Source: Oleisolibacter albus (GTDB lineage Bacteria > Pseudomonadota > Alphaproteobacteria > Azospirillales > Azospirillaceae). From it: DNA of 64,000 nucleotides. Of this stretch, positions 56,789 through 64,000 are shown in pieces. Every line of letters starts with the position of its first letter. Positions within the stretch are counted from its first letter, which is position 1. The stretch covers positions 1 through 64,000 of the forward strand of contig NZ_QGNJ01000021.1 of the NCBI RefSeq assembly GCF_003336875.1. Direction: 5' to 3'. Under the pieces are notes generated by a model that worked only from the letters and a program-made list of their open reading frames with translations, did not search any database and had not been told where the DNA came from. A program made the translations under genes and the position numbers.

Positions 56789-57723
56789 GCGCCGGGCAGA
56801 TCCACAGCCAGCGCCTGGGCTCCGCGCTTCCGGCCGCGCCCGGCCGGAAGCGCCCGGTCATGGTCCAGCGGGCGGGCCGCACCGCCCAACGCGGACGCGT
56901 CAACGTCCTGCTCCGCTATGCCGTGCTGACCGCGGTGGGGCTGGTGATGCTCTATCCGCTGCTGTGGATGGTGTCGGCCGCCTTCAAGCCGAACCATGAG
57001 ATCTTCACCTCCGTCGGCCTCTGGCCCCATGCTCCGACGCTGGATGGATTTGCCCGCGGCTGGCAGACCGGGACCGAGTACAGCTTCACCACCTATTTCG
57101 CCAACACCTTCGCCATCATCATTCCCAAGGTGGTGTTGACTTCCGTCTCCTCGGTGCTGGTGGCCTATGGCTTCGCCCGCTTCGCCATTCCGGGCAAGCG
57201 GCTGTGGTTCGCCCTGCTGATGGCGACGGTGCTGCTGCCGAAAAGCGTGCTGCTGATCCCGCAATATCTGATGTTCCGGCAGTTTGGCTGGCTGGACAGC
57301 TTCCTGCCGCTCTATGTGCCCTGCGCCTTCGCCACCGAGGGCTTCTTCGTCTTCATGGTCATCCAGTTTCTGCGCGGTATTCCGCCGGACATGGAAGAGG
57401 CCGCCATGATTGACGGCTGCAACAGCATGCAGATCCTTGCCTATGTCGTGGCTCCGGTGGTGATGCCGGCGGTGATCTCTGTCGCCCTGTTCCAGTTCAT
57501 GTGGAGCATGAACGACTTTCTCTACCCGTTGATCTATCTCTCCAGCGTCGAGAAGTATCCGGTCGCGCTGGCCTTGAAGATGGCCATCGACGTAACCGAA
57601 GCCACGGCCTGGAACGAGGTGCTGGCCATGTCCACCATCGCCCTGGTCCCGTCGCTGTTGGTGTTCTTCCTGGCCCAGCGCCATTTCATCGACGGTGTCA
57701 CCGCGGGCGCGGTCAAGGGGTGA
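56785..57723 (+). CDS. ABC sugar importer permease (MalG/UgpE type)
   Basis: The 312-residue partner permease has six predicted helices after a 45-residue basic cytoplasmic N-terminus, longer than usual for the family. The EAA loop is seen as EEAAMIDGCNSMQILAYVVAP. It overlaps the first permease gene (ATGA) and is followed 5 bases later by the binding-protein gene. No ATPase gene is present in this operon. Confidence 0.92.
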   Translation: MSAGQIHSQRLGSALPAAPGRKRPVMVQRAGRTAQRGRVNVLLRYAVLTAVGLVMLYPLLWMVSAAFKPNHEIFTSVGLWPHAPTLDGFARGWQTGTEYSFTTYFANTFAIIIPKVVLTSVSSVLVAYGFARFAIPGKRLWFALLMATVLLPKSVLLIPQYLMFRQFGWLDSFLPLYVPCAFATEGFFVFMVIQFLRGIPPDMEEAAMIDGCNSMQILAYVVAPVVMPAVISVALFQFMWSMNDFLYPLIYLSSVEKYPVALALKMAIDVTEATAWNEVLAMSTIALVPSLLVFFLAQRHFIDGVTAGAVKG

Positions 57724-57728
57724 CGCCC

Positions 57729-59063
57729 ATGCCGAATATCCTGTCGGTTCTGCTGTCCGCCCTGTTCCTTCTGCTGGTCGGGCCGGCACTGTCACAGACG
57801 GCCTCACCCACGGCACAGCCCCCGGTGGCTCTGCCATCGGCCATGGACACGCCCCCCATTGAACTGCGTATGTCCTGGTGGGGCGGCAACGACGTCCATC
57901 GGGCCCAACTGAAGGCGTTGGACCTGTTCGAGCGGCGCCACCCCCATATCCGCGTCAAGGCGGAATACACCGGCTGGGCCGGGCATCTGGAACGGCTGAC
58001 CACCCAGATCGCCGGCGGCACGGCGCCGGATCTCATGCAGATCAACTGGAACTGGCTGAAACTGTTCTCCCGCGATGGGCGGGGCTTCTATGACCTGAAC
58101 CGGCTGGCCGGCACGCTGCGCCTGGACGGGTTCGACCGTGATGCGCTGGCCATGTCCACCATCCAGGGCCATCTCAACGGGTTGCCGCTGAACATGGCGG
58201 CGCGACTGTTCTGGTTCAACAAGACCACCTTCGACAAGGCTGGCCTGACCGTGCCCCGCAGCTGGGACGAGCTGATGGCGGCAGGCCCCCGCTTCCGCCA
58301 GCGCCTGGGGCCGGACTATTACCCGCTGGACGTCAATTTCCAGGATCTGACGGCTATCGCCTACAGCTGGATCGTGCAGCACCGCAACCGGCCCTTCATC
58401 GATGAGGCGGCGGGGCGGCTGGCGCTCAGTCGAGACGACATGGTGGCCATCGCCCGCCTCTACACCCGCATGGTCGAGAACCATGTCATTCCCGATGCGC
58501 GTGAACGGGCGGCCTACGGCAATGTGCCGCCGCAGGAGATGCGGCCCTGGATCACCGGGCGCTATGCCGGCACCTACCAGTGGACCAGTGCCATCGGCAA
58601 ATATGTGGACACGCTGGAACCGGGGCAGGAGGTGGTGCTGGCCCCCTATCCGTTGCTGCCGGGGGCAGCTTCGGCCGGGCTGCTCTACAAGCCGGCCATG
58701 CTGTTCGCCATCAACCGGGAGACGCGGCATCCGCGTGAAGCGGCTCTGCTGCTGGACTTCCTGATGAACGATCCGGAGGCGGCCCACATTCTCGGACTGC
58801 GCCGTGGCGTGCCGGAGAGTGCCGCCGCCGTGGCCGCCCTGCGGCAGGAGGGGCTTCTGCATGGGCTGGCCTGGGAAGGGCGGCAGCAGATCGCCGGTCT
58901 GCCCCGCACCATTGCGCTGACCGGTTGGTTTGAACATGCCCGCGTGCGTGACGGCTTTCAGGATATCTTCGAGGCGCTGGGCTATGGCCGCATCGACGCG
59001 GAGGAGGCCGGCAAACGCATGGATGAGGACATCAACGCCATCCTCGCCCGGGTCATCCGGTGA
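57729..59063 (+). CDS. ABC importer extracellular sugar-binding protein
   Basis: This 444-residue family 1 solute-binding protein has a Sec signal peptide ending about residue 23 (GPALSQ) without a lipobox cysteine. Typical features are IELRMSWWGGNDVHRAQLKAL, TTQIAGGTAPDLMQINWNW and AMLFAINRETRHPREAALLLDF. ATG 57729 lies 5 bases after the permease stop. It would deliver the oligomer to the two permeases. Aromatic-rich segments fit sugar binding; ligand assignment comes from context. Confidence 0.9.
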   Translation: MPNILSVLLSALFLLLVGPALSQTASPTAQPPVALPSAMDTPPIELRMSWWGGNDVHRAQLKALDLFERRHPHIRVKAEYTGWAGHLERLTTQIAGGTAPDLMQINWNWLKLFSRDGRGFYDLNRLAGTLRLDGFDRDALAMSTIQGHLNGLPLNMAARLFWFNKTTFDKAGLTVPRSWDELMAAGPRFRQRLGPDYYPLDVNFQDLTAIAYSWIVQHRNRPFIDEAAGRLALSRDDMVAIARLYTRMVENHVIPDARERAAYGNVPPQEMRPWITGRYAGTYQWTSAIGKYVDTLEPGQEVVLAPYPLLPGAASAGLLYKPAMLFAINRETRHPREAALLLDFLMNDPEAAHILGLRRGVPESAAAVAALRQEGLLHGLAWEGRQQIAGLPRTIALTGWFEHARVRDGFQDIFEALGYGRIDAEEAGKRMDEDINAILARVIR

Positions 59064-59067
59064 CGCC

Positions 59068-60300
59068 ATGACGCCGTCCTTGCACCAGTCCCCCGGGCTT
59101 CGCCGGACCATGTCCGCCCAGGATCTGGCCGGGGACGGCCGCCCGCCGATCTGCTTCGAGCCAGTGGAGATCGTGTCCGTGTCCCAGCCCCGTCCCGCAG
59201 CCGCCGCTGTGTGTACCCTGTCCGCCTTCGGCGCCCAGGTGGAGCCGTTCCTCACCGGCTATCTCGCCCGCTGGACGCCGTACAAGGAGAGCTGGAATTA
59301 TGAGGATGGCTGTATCTTCAAGGGCTGCCTGGACCTGTTCCAGGCCACCGGCCGGACCGATCTCTTCCGGTTCGTCGAGCGGGCCGTATCGGACCGTATC
59401 GCCGCCGATGGCGGCATCCGGGGCTATGACCCGGACGAATTCAACATCGACAACATCAATCCCGGGAAGGTGCTGTTTCCCCTGTTCACCGCCACCGGTG
59501 ACGGGCGTTACCGCGCCGCCATGGACCGCCAGCGGGCGCAGCTGGACCGACATCCCCGCACCCGGTCGGGCAATTTCTGGCACAAGGCCATCTATCCCTG
59601 GCAGGTCTGGCTGGACGGGCTCTACATGGCCCAGCCATTCCAGGTGTCCTATGCCCGCCTGACCGGCGAGGCGGCCCGGCTGGCCGATGTGCTGGCCCAG
59701 TTCGCTGTCGTGCGGCAGGTCCTGCGCGACCCGGCCAGCGGCCTCTACGTCCATGGCTGGGATGAACGGGGGGCTGAGCGCTGGAGCGATCCGCAAACCG
59801 GGCGTTCCCCCCATGTCTGGGCCAGGGCCATGGGCTGGTTCGCCATGGCCATTGTGGATTGTCTGGAACCCTGGCCGGGGGAGCGGATGGACGGGCTGGA
59901 GCCGCTGGCCGACCTGCTGGTGGAGGTGGCGGCGGCGCTGGAGACGGTGCGCAGCCCGGCCGGCCTGTGGTGGCAAGTGGCGACCCATGGCGGGGCGACG
60001 GGCAATTATGAGGAAAGCTCCGCCAGCCTGATGATCGCCTATGCCTTGCTGAAGGGGACGCGGTTGGGGGTGCTGGCGCCGCGCTATGCCACCCTGGGCC
60101 AGACGGCGGTGCAGGCCGTGATCGACCGCCATCTGCGTGCAGACGCGCTGGGTGGCATCTGCGGCGTGGCCGGGCTGGGCAACACGCCTTACCGCGACGG
60201 CAGTTACGACTACTATGTGTCGGAGCGGGTGGTGGCCAACGATCCGAAAGGCGTCGGCGCCCTGTTCATGGCCCTGGCCGAGGCGGTGCAGGGCGTGTGA
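59068..60300 (+). CDS. Unsaturated rhamnogalacturonyl/galacturonyl hydrolase (GH105)
   Basis: This 410-residue (alpha/alpha)6-barrel hydrolase of the YteR/YesR family hydrates and splits the terminal unsaturated uronate from oligosaccharides. Key segments are ESWNYEDGCIFKGCLDLF, WLDGLYMAQPF with the catalytic Asp, GRSPHVWARAMGWFAMAIVD and YEESSASLMIAYALLKG. There is no signal peptide, so it acts in the cytoplasm on imported oligomers; KduI and KduD take the product. The start is ATG 59068, four bases after the binding-protein stop; ATG 59110 is an alternative. Confidence 0.9.
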   Translation: MTPSLHQSPGLRRTMSAQDLAGDGRPPICFEPVEIVSVSQPRPAAAAVCTLSAFGAQVEPFLTGYLARWTPYKESWNYEDGCIFKGCLDLFQATGRTDLFRFVERAVSDRIAADGGIRGYDPDEFNIDNINPGKVLFPLFTATGDGRYRAAMDRQRAQLDRHPRTRSGNFWHKAIYPWQVWLDGLYMAQPFQVSYARLTGEAARLADVLAQFAVVRQVLRDPASGLYVHGWDERGAERWSDPQTGRSPHVWARAMGWFAMAIVDCLEPWPGERMDGLEPLADLLVEVAAALETVRSPAGLWWQVATHGGATGNYEESSASLMIAYALLKGTRLGVLAPRYATLGQTAVQAVIDRHLRADALGGICGVAGLGNTPYRDGSYDYYVSERVVANDPKGVGALFMALAEAVQGV

Positions 60301-60340
60301 ACCCCGGCTCCGCGTCGTCGCGCGGTTGCTGCGGCGCTGG

Positions 60341-61357
60341 TCAGCGCCGCACATCCAGGCCGGCACCCTCCAGCAGCGCCTGCACGTCGGCCTCCGATAC
60401 CAGATTGGCATCACCGGGGATGGAGTGCTTCAGGCAGGCGGCGGCCACGGCGAAGTCCAACGCCGTCTGATCATTGAAGCCGCGGAGCAACCCGTGCAGC
60501 AGGCCGGCGGCGAAGGCATCGCCGCCGCCGATGCGATCGGCGATTCCCGACAGATCCCTGGGCGTTGCACGCACCAGACCGCTGCGGGTCGCCATCTGCC
60601 CGCCCAGGGACTGGTCATCAACGCTGGCATGGCCACGGGTGGTTGACACCAGCCGGTGCAGCCGGGGGAAGGCGTCGAAGGCGGCACCGGCCGCGGCCTG
60701 GAAACGGGCATCCGGCGGCAGGGCGGAGAAGTCGCGGCCCAACAGCAGGGCCACATCCCGCTCATTGCCGAAGATCAGGTCGGCGGCTGCGGCCATCCGG
60801 TGCAGGATGGCCGCGGCATCGCCGCCGCGGGCCTGCCACAGCTTCGGCCGGTAATTGCCATCGAAGGAGATGGTCAGACCGCGGGTGCGGGCGGCCTCCA
60901 TCGCGGCCATGGCAGCGGCTTCGGCCCGGCTGCTGACCGCCGGCGTGATGCCCGACAGATGCAGCCATGTCGCCCCTTGCAGCAGATGATCCCAGTCATA
61001 GCCGGCCGGATCGGCCAGGGCGAAAGCGCTGTCCGCCCGGTCATAGAGAATGTCGGAGGGGCGCAGCACCGCTCCCACCTGCAGGAAATACAGGCCCATG
61101 CGGCCTGCCCCGGTGCGGACACCGCCGACATCGACCCCATGGCGGCGCAGCTCGCCCAGACAGGCGGCTCCCAGGGCGTTGTCCGGCAGGGTGCTGACCA
61201 TGGCCGCGCGCTGCCCGAGCCGCGCCAGCGACACAGCCACATTGGCCTCGGCTCCGCCGAAACAGGTCTGCAGCTGCGGACTCTGCAGCAGCAATTCGCG
61301 TCCAGGAGCCGTCAGTCGCAGCAACAGCTCTCCGAAGCAGACCACCTTTGCGTCCAT
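60341..61357 (-). CDS. kdgK: 2-keto-3-deoxygluconate kinase
   Basis: It phosphorylates KDG to KDPG, the substrate of Eda. The 338-residue PfkB-family kinase has VCFGELLLRL at the start, CFGGAEANVAVSLARLG, FDGNYRPKLW and the anion-hole/catalytic segment RIGGGDAFAAGLLHGL. ATG 61357 is preceded by GGGAGGAAGAG. It is convergent with the GH105 gene. The operator at 61468-61481 lies 111 bp upstream. Confidence 0.94.
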   Translation of the reverse strand: MDAKVVCFGELLLRLTAPGRELLLQSPQLQTCFGGAEANVAVSLARLGQRAAMVSTLPDNALGAACLGELRRHGVDVGGVRTGAGRMGLYFLQVGAVLRPSDILYDRADSAFALADPAGYDWDHLLQGATWLHLSGITPAVSSRAEAAAMAAMEAARTRGLTISFDGNYRPKLWQARGGDAAAILHRMAAAADLIFGNERDVALLLGRDFSALPPDARFQAAAGAAFDAFPRLHRLVSTTRGHASVDDQSLGGQMATRSGLVRATPRDLSGIADRIGGGDAFAAGLLHGLLRGFNDQTALDFAVAAACLKHSIPGDANLVSEADVQALLEGAGLDVRR

Positions 61358-61467
61358 ATGTCTCTTCCTCCCTGGGCCGGTTACGGGCAGTCGCAACAAA
61401 TTCTTCACGTCCCGGTGCTTGATCCGGCGTCGCCGAAGAGATAGCGCATTTGCCCGGACTGCGCCAT

Positions 61468-61481
61468 TGCTACCGGTGTCA
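61468..61481 (+). promoter_or_regulatory. Hexuronate/pectin regulon operator upstream of kdgK
   Basis: TGCTACCGGTGTCA is identical to the second site before the TonB receptor (22725-22738). It is in the divergent region between kdgK and the small genes at 61595-61842. Confidence 0.75.
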
Positions 61482-61594
61482 TATCGTGATTGAGTCGTCA
61501 GGAATGTCCGATGTCGTTGCCTGCCTCGTTATCTCAACATGGCGGAATCACCGCCGCGTCGCGTCTTGATAATCACAAACATCGGGGGGATGGG

Positions 61595-61651
61595 ATGCTC
61601 AAGGTCTTCCAGAACGGGCGCAGCCTGTGCGCCGGGGATATTGGGCAATGA
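61595..61651 (+). CDS. Possible 18-residue leader peptide, coupled to next ORF
   Basis: ATG 61595 follows a strong GGGGGG-GGG purine tract and encodes MLKVFQNGRSLCAGDIGQ. Its TGA overlaps the ATG of the 64-codon frame at 61648 (ATGA). The overlap and good ribosome-binding site suggest translational coupling. No run of one amino acid indicates classical attenuation. Confidence 0.35.
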   Translation: MLKVFQNGRSLCAGDIGQ

Positions 61652-61842
61652 AGACGGTCAATGTGCACCTGACGGTGCGGAAGACAGTGGGCAAGACGAA
61701 GTCCCAGCCGGTCCGTCCGACCGGGGCGGTGGCGGACAGCCTGGCCGAGCGGTTGAAGCGTGTCCTGTCGGCTTCGGCGGCGGTGGCTGACATCAGTTTC
61801 GACCGGCCGACCCTCGCCACCGGCAATCAGGGCCGCGGCTGA
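61648..61842 (+). CDS. Small basic hypothetical protein (64 residues)
   Basis: The protein starts MKTVNVHLTVRKTVGKTKSQ and is rich in Lys, Arg, Val and Thr, with one helical stretch (SLAERLKRVLSASAAVADIS). It has no membrane segment or known family. It is divergent from kdgK, shares the operator region, and its stop is 9 bases from the convergent carboxylesterase end. GC-rich third positions in the middle support coding. Confidence 0.5.
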   Translation: MKTVNVHLTVRKTVGKTKSQPVRPTGAVADSLAERLKRVLSASAAVADISFDRPTLATGNQGRG

Positions 61843-61850
61843 CACAGCCA

Positions 61851-63473
61851 TCACGTTCCCTGCTGGATGAACGGGACCTTGGCGAACAGCCGGCGTTCGT
61901 CACCGCGCGGATCAGCCACAAGGCCGGACCGCGTGTTGATGACCAGGGTCGCCCGATCCGGCAGCGTATAGGGCTGCCAGCGGGGGATGGCGGCACAGTT
62001 CGGATCGCCGCTGCGGGCGAAGGCGATAAAGGCCTCGCTCATCTGTGTTGCCACCCGGTGCGCGTCACTGCCGGTGCCCGTGATCGAGCCGGGCTTGTCG
62101 CAATTGTCGAAGACCAGGGGAATGTCCAGCATGTGCGGGGCGCCCCATTTGCCGCCATCCCGGGGAGACGGCCAGTCCAGCTGGTAGACAAAGGCCGGCG
62201 CGCCCTGCTGGGCCCGCAATTCCGCCTCGATGACGGCGGCGCGCCAGGACCGGCCCGCCGTGGTCGCGGCAAAGAACACATCGCTGGGGCTGTAATGGGG
62301 GTAGAGACGGCGATAGACGCTCACCACCGTCTCTGGCTCGATGTCGACCCGCATGGCCGGTGCCAGCTTCAGCGGCAATTGTTCCCAGGTCAGATCGAAA
62401 GTACTGGGGTCGGACCCGCCGATCAGGTTCCGCGTCTCGTCCCGGGTATTGCCGATGATCATGGGGATATCGGCGGACTGGGCAGGGGCATCGGGATAGA
62501 AGGGGTGGCGTGGCAGGTTGCGCTCATCCAGAACCGGCCCGAAATAAAGCGGGCCGCTGCCGATGACCGGATCGGTGGTGGACAGGCCGGCGAGCAGCCT
62601 GTCCTGCGGCAGGGTCAAAAGCCGTGGCGTCTCATCCGGCTGCAGCCCAAGGGCATTCAGGAACGCCATCGTTCTCCGGGTTGCATTCAACGGACCCGAG
62701 GCCGTCACCTGCTGTCCGCTCATGGTAGCGACGCGGTGGAACAGGCCCATGGCCGCCGGCATGGCCATCAGGGTGGCGATCTTGGCGCCGCCACCGGACT
62801 GGCCGAACAGCATGACATTGCCCGGATCGCCGCCAAAGGCGGCGATATTGTCCCGGACCCAGCGCAGGGCCAGGACCAGATCCAGCATGCCGGCATTGCC
62901 GGATGCCTTGAGGGCGTCCGGAACGCCGAGGCGGGCGAGATAGAGATAGCCGAAGGCGTTCAGGCGGTGATTGACCGTCACCACCACCACATCGCCGCGG
63001 CGGCAGAGACGGGTGCCGTCATAGAGCGGGCTGCTGCCGGAGCCATGATTATAGGCGCCACCATGGATGTAGACCATGACCGGCCGCCTGGCGCCATCGG
63101 CCAGACCGGGTGTCCACACATTGACGAACAGACAATCCTCCGAAACCGGCACATCCGCCCGTGACTGGGGAGATGCCGGACCGTAATCCAAGGCGTCGCG
63201 CACATCGCTCCAGGGCTGCGGCGGCAGTGGTGGCTGGAACCGGCGGGTGCCGGTATCGGCGCCGTAGCGGACCCCCTTGAAGCAGTGGATGCCATCCGCG
63301 GTGATGCCGCGGACCTTGCCGGCGCGCGTTACGGCCACCGGGTCGGGTGCCCGGGCCAGGGCCGGCGCGCCGGTCGCCAGGATCAGCCCGGCGGCTGCGC
63401 TTTGCAAAGCCGTTCGCCGGCTGATTCCGGTGCTTGCGGAGTCCGGCGTGGAAGCGGGGGCAGCAACGCTCAT
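61851..63473 (-). CDS. Type B carboxylesterase, exported (Tat-like signal)
   Basis: The 540-residue alpha/beta hydrolase has a twin-arginine-type signal ([25 protein letters not shown], about residues 18-42). Catalytic features are [22 protein letters not shown] (oxyanion region), the nucleophile [11 protein letters not shown], an acidic residue in [12 protein letters not shown], and His in [14 protein letters not shown]. Context among pectin genes suggests removal of acetyl, methyl or feruloyl groups from pectin; the family alone does not tell. A palindromic operator-like site lies 74 bp upstream. Confidence 0.88.
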   Translation of the reverse strand: MSVAAPASTPDSASTGISRRTALQSAAAGLILATGAPALARAPDPVAVTRAGKVRGITADGIHCFKGVRYGADTGTRRFQPPLPPQPWSDVRDALDYGPASPQSRADVPVSEDCLFVNVWTPGLADGARRPVMVYIHGGAYNHGSGSSPLYDGTRLCRRGDVVVVTVNHRLNAFGYLYLARLGVPDALKASGNAGMLDLVLALRWVRDNIAAFGGDPGNVMLFGQSGGGAKIATLMAMPAAMGLFHRVATMSGQQVTASGPLNATRRTMAFLNALGLQPDETPRLLTLPQDRLLAGLSTTDPVIGSGPLYFGPVLDERNLPRHPFYPDAPAQSADIPMIIGNTRDETRNLIGGSDPSTFDLTWEQLPLKLAPAMRVDIEPETVVSVYRRLYPHYSPSDVFFAATTAGRSWRAAVIEAELRAQQGAPAFVYQLDWPSPRDGGKWGAPHMLDIPLVFDNCDKPGSITGTGSDAHRVATQMSEAFIAFARSGDPNCAAIPRWQPYTLPDRATLVINTRSGLVADPRGDERRLFAKVPFIQQGT

Positions 63474-63546
63474 CTCGGGTCTTTCGCTTGAAGCTGGGGA
63501 GCCAGCCCGGTCGCGGCCAGCCGGCGATAATGCGCCTCGTCAAACC

Positions 63547-63560
63547 TGCCACCGGTGGCA
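63547..63560 (+). promoter_or_regulatory. Operator-like palindrome upstream of the carboxylesterase
   Basis: TGCCACCGGTGGCA is a perfect palindrome with the same ACCGGT centre, matching TGACACCGGTGTCA at 12 of 14 positions. It is between the two esterase genes, 74 bp before the carboxylesterase start, where a regulator of that gene would bind. Confidence 0.5.
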
Positions 63561-63594
63561 ATTCTGATGCGGGGCAACCCTGGGATCGGTTCGG

Positions 63595-64000
63595 CTAGAA
63601 CAGCTGTCGCCGTTTTGCCCAGTCATGGAACAGGAGTGGCCATGCGGCGACAGGGCGGTCTTCGAGGCCACGCAGGCCGAAGCCATGGCCGCCCTCTTCG
63701 AACAGATGCGCTTCGGTCTGGACGCCAGCCCGACGCAATGCGGCCAGCATGGACAGGCTGTTTTCCACCGGCACGGCTTTATCGTCCATGGCGTGCAGCA
63801 GAAAGGTCGGGGGCGTGTTCAAGCTGACACCGGTGTCAGCGGCGTAGGCCGCAATGCGGTCCGCCGACGGACTTTCCCCCAGCATGGCACGGGCCGATCC
63901 GGGATGCGCCGCTGGGCCGCCCATCAGGATCACGGGATAGACCAGACAGGCGAAATCCGGCCGGGCGGAGACCGAGTCGGCAGTATCGACCGGCGCATAG
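63595..64000 (-). CDS. Alpha/beta hydrolase (acetyl-xylan-esterase-like), N-terminus outside window
   Basis: The visible part is the C-terminal 134 residues. The frame continues past 63933 to the window edge (YAPVDTADSVSARPDFACLV). It contains DFACLVYPVI, then FLLHAMDDKAVPVENSLSML with the catalytic Asp and EEGGHGFGLRG with the catalytic His, as in the DLH/BD-FAE esterase groups. The nucleophile elbow is beyond the edge. It is probably another pectin or hemicellulose esterase of this locus. Confidence 0.82.
   Translation of the reverse strand, partial: YAPVDTADSVSARPDFACLVYPVILMGGPAAHPGSARAMLGESPSADRIAAYAADTGVSLNTPPTFLLHAMDDKAVPVENSLSMLAALRRAGVQTEAHLFEEGGHGFGLRGLEDRPVAAWPLLFHDWAKRRQLF
63825..63838 (+). 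promoter_or_regulatory. Perfect TGACACCGGTGTCA palindrome inside the esterase gene
   Basis: This is the only copy in the window with both halves perfect. It lies within the coding sequence (Asp-Thr-Gly-Val), about 265 bp upstream of the site at 63547. It might act as an auxiliary operator for the carboxylesterase, or be chance. Confidence 0.4.

Overview
The window is a high-GC chromosomal segment of an alphaproteobacterium. A Caulobacter/Sphingomonas-type TonB-dependent receptor, GC-rich third codon positions and a large exopolysaccharide (EPS) locus beside a pectin/hexuronate catabolic locus fit the Azospirillaceae (Niveispirillum- or Nitrospirillum-like). That placement is inference from gene style, not a search result. 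No rRNA, tRNA, CRISPR array or replication origin was seen.

Layout. 1-127: right end of an IS256-family element. 150-3238: type I secretion adaptor and ABC transporter. 3423-4887: dTDP-rhamnose genes rfbC and rfbD. 5030-6905: HIT protein and FAD-linked oxidase. 6856-15175: surface-sugar genes (glycosyltransferases, epimerases, gmhA/gmhB) with an L-2-hydroxyglutarate-oxidase-like gene. 15238-17894: a sigma-54 activator with a degenerate receiver and two hypotheticals. 18246-30263: first half of a pectin/hexuronate locus (LacI regulator, uxaC, kduI, kduD, TonB receptor, eda, outer-membrane barrel, FAH-type hydratase, pectate lyase). 30303-52415: a Wzx/Wzy-type EPS locus (GDP-fucose genes, glycosyltransferases, flippase, two polymerase/ligase-type proteins, asparagine synthase, Wza-like and Wzc-like export proteins, priming transferase). 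52520-64000: second half of the pectin locus (UxuB-type reductase, uxaA, ABC sugar importer without ATPase, GH105 hydrolase, kdgK, two esterases).

How it works together. Secreted pectate lyase and the esterases would open pectin. The TonB receptor and ABC importer would bring oligomers in. GH105 would release unsaturated uronate. KduI/KduD, or UxaC plus a reductase and UxaA, would give 2-keto-3-deoxygluconate. KdgK and Eda would finish to pyruvate and glyceraldehyde-3-phosphate. A shared half-palindrome ACCGGTGTCA lies in front of uxaC, the TonB receptor, pectate lyase, uxaA/ABC genes and kdgK. This indicates one regulon on both sides of the EPS block, probably under the LacI-family protein at 18246.

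Most notable: the shared operator set; a 66-codon chimera of the RfbB N-terminus and RfbA C-terminus (43507-43707); a secreted protein with seven prolines spaced exactly 15 residues apart; and several convergent gene overlaps, one of 135 bp.
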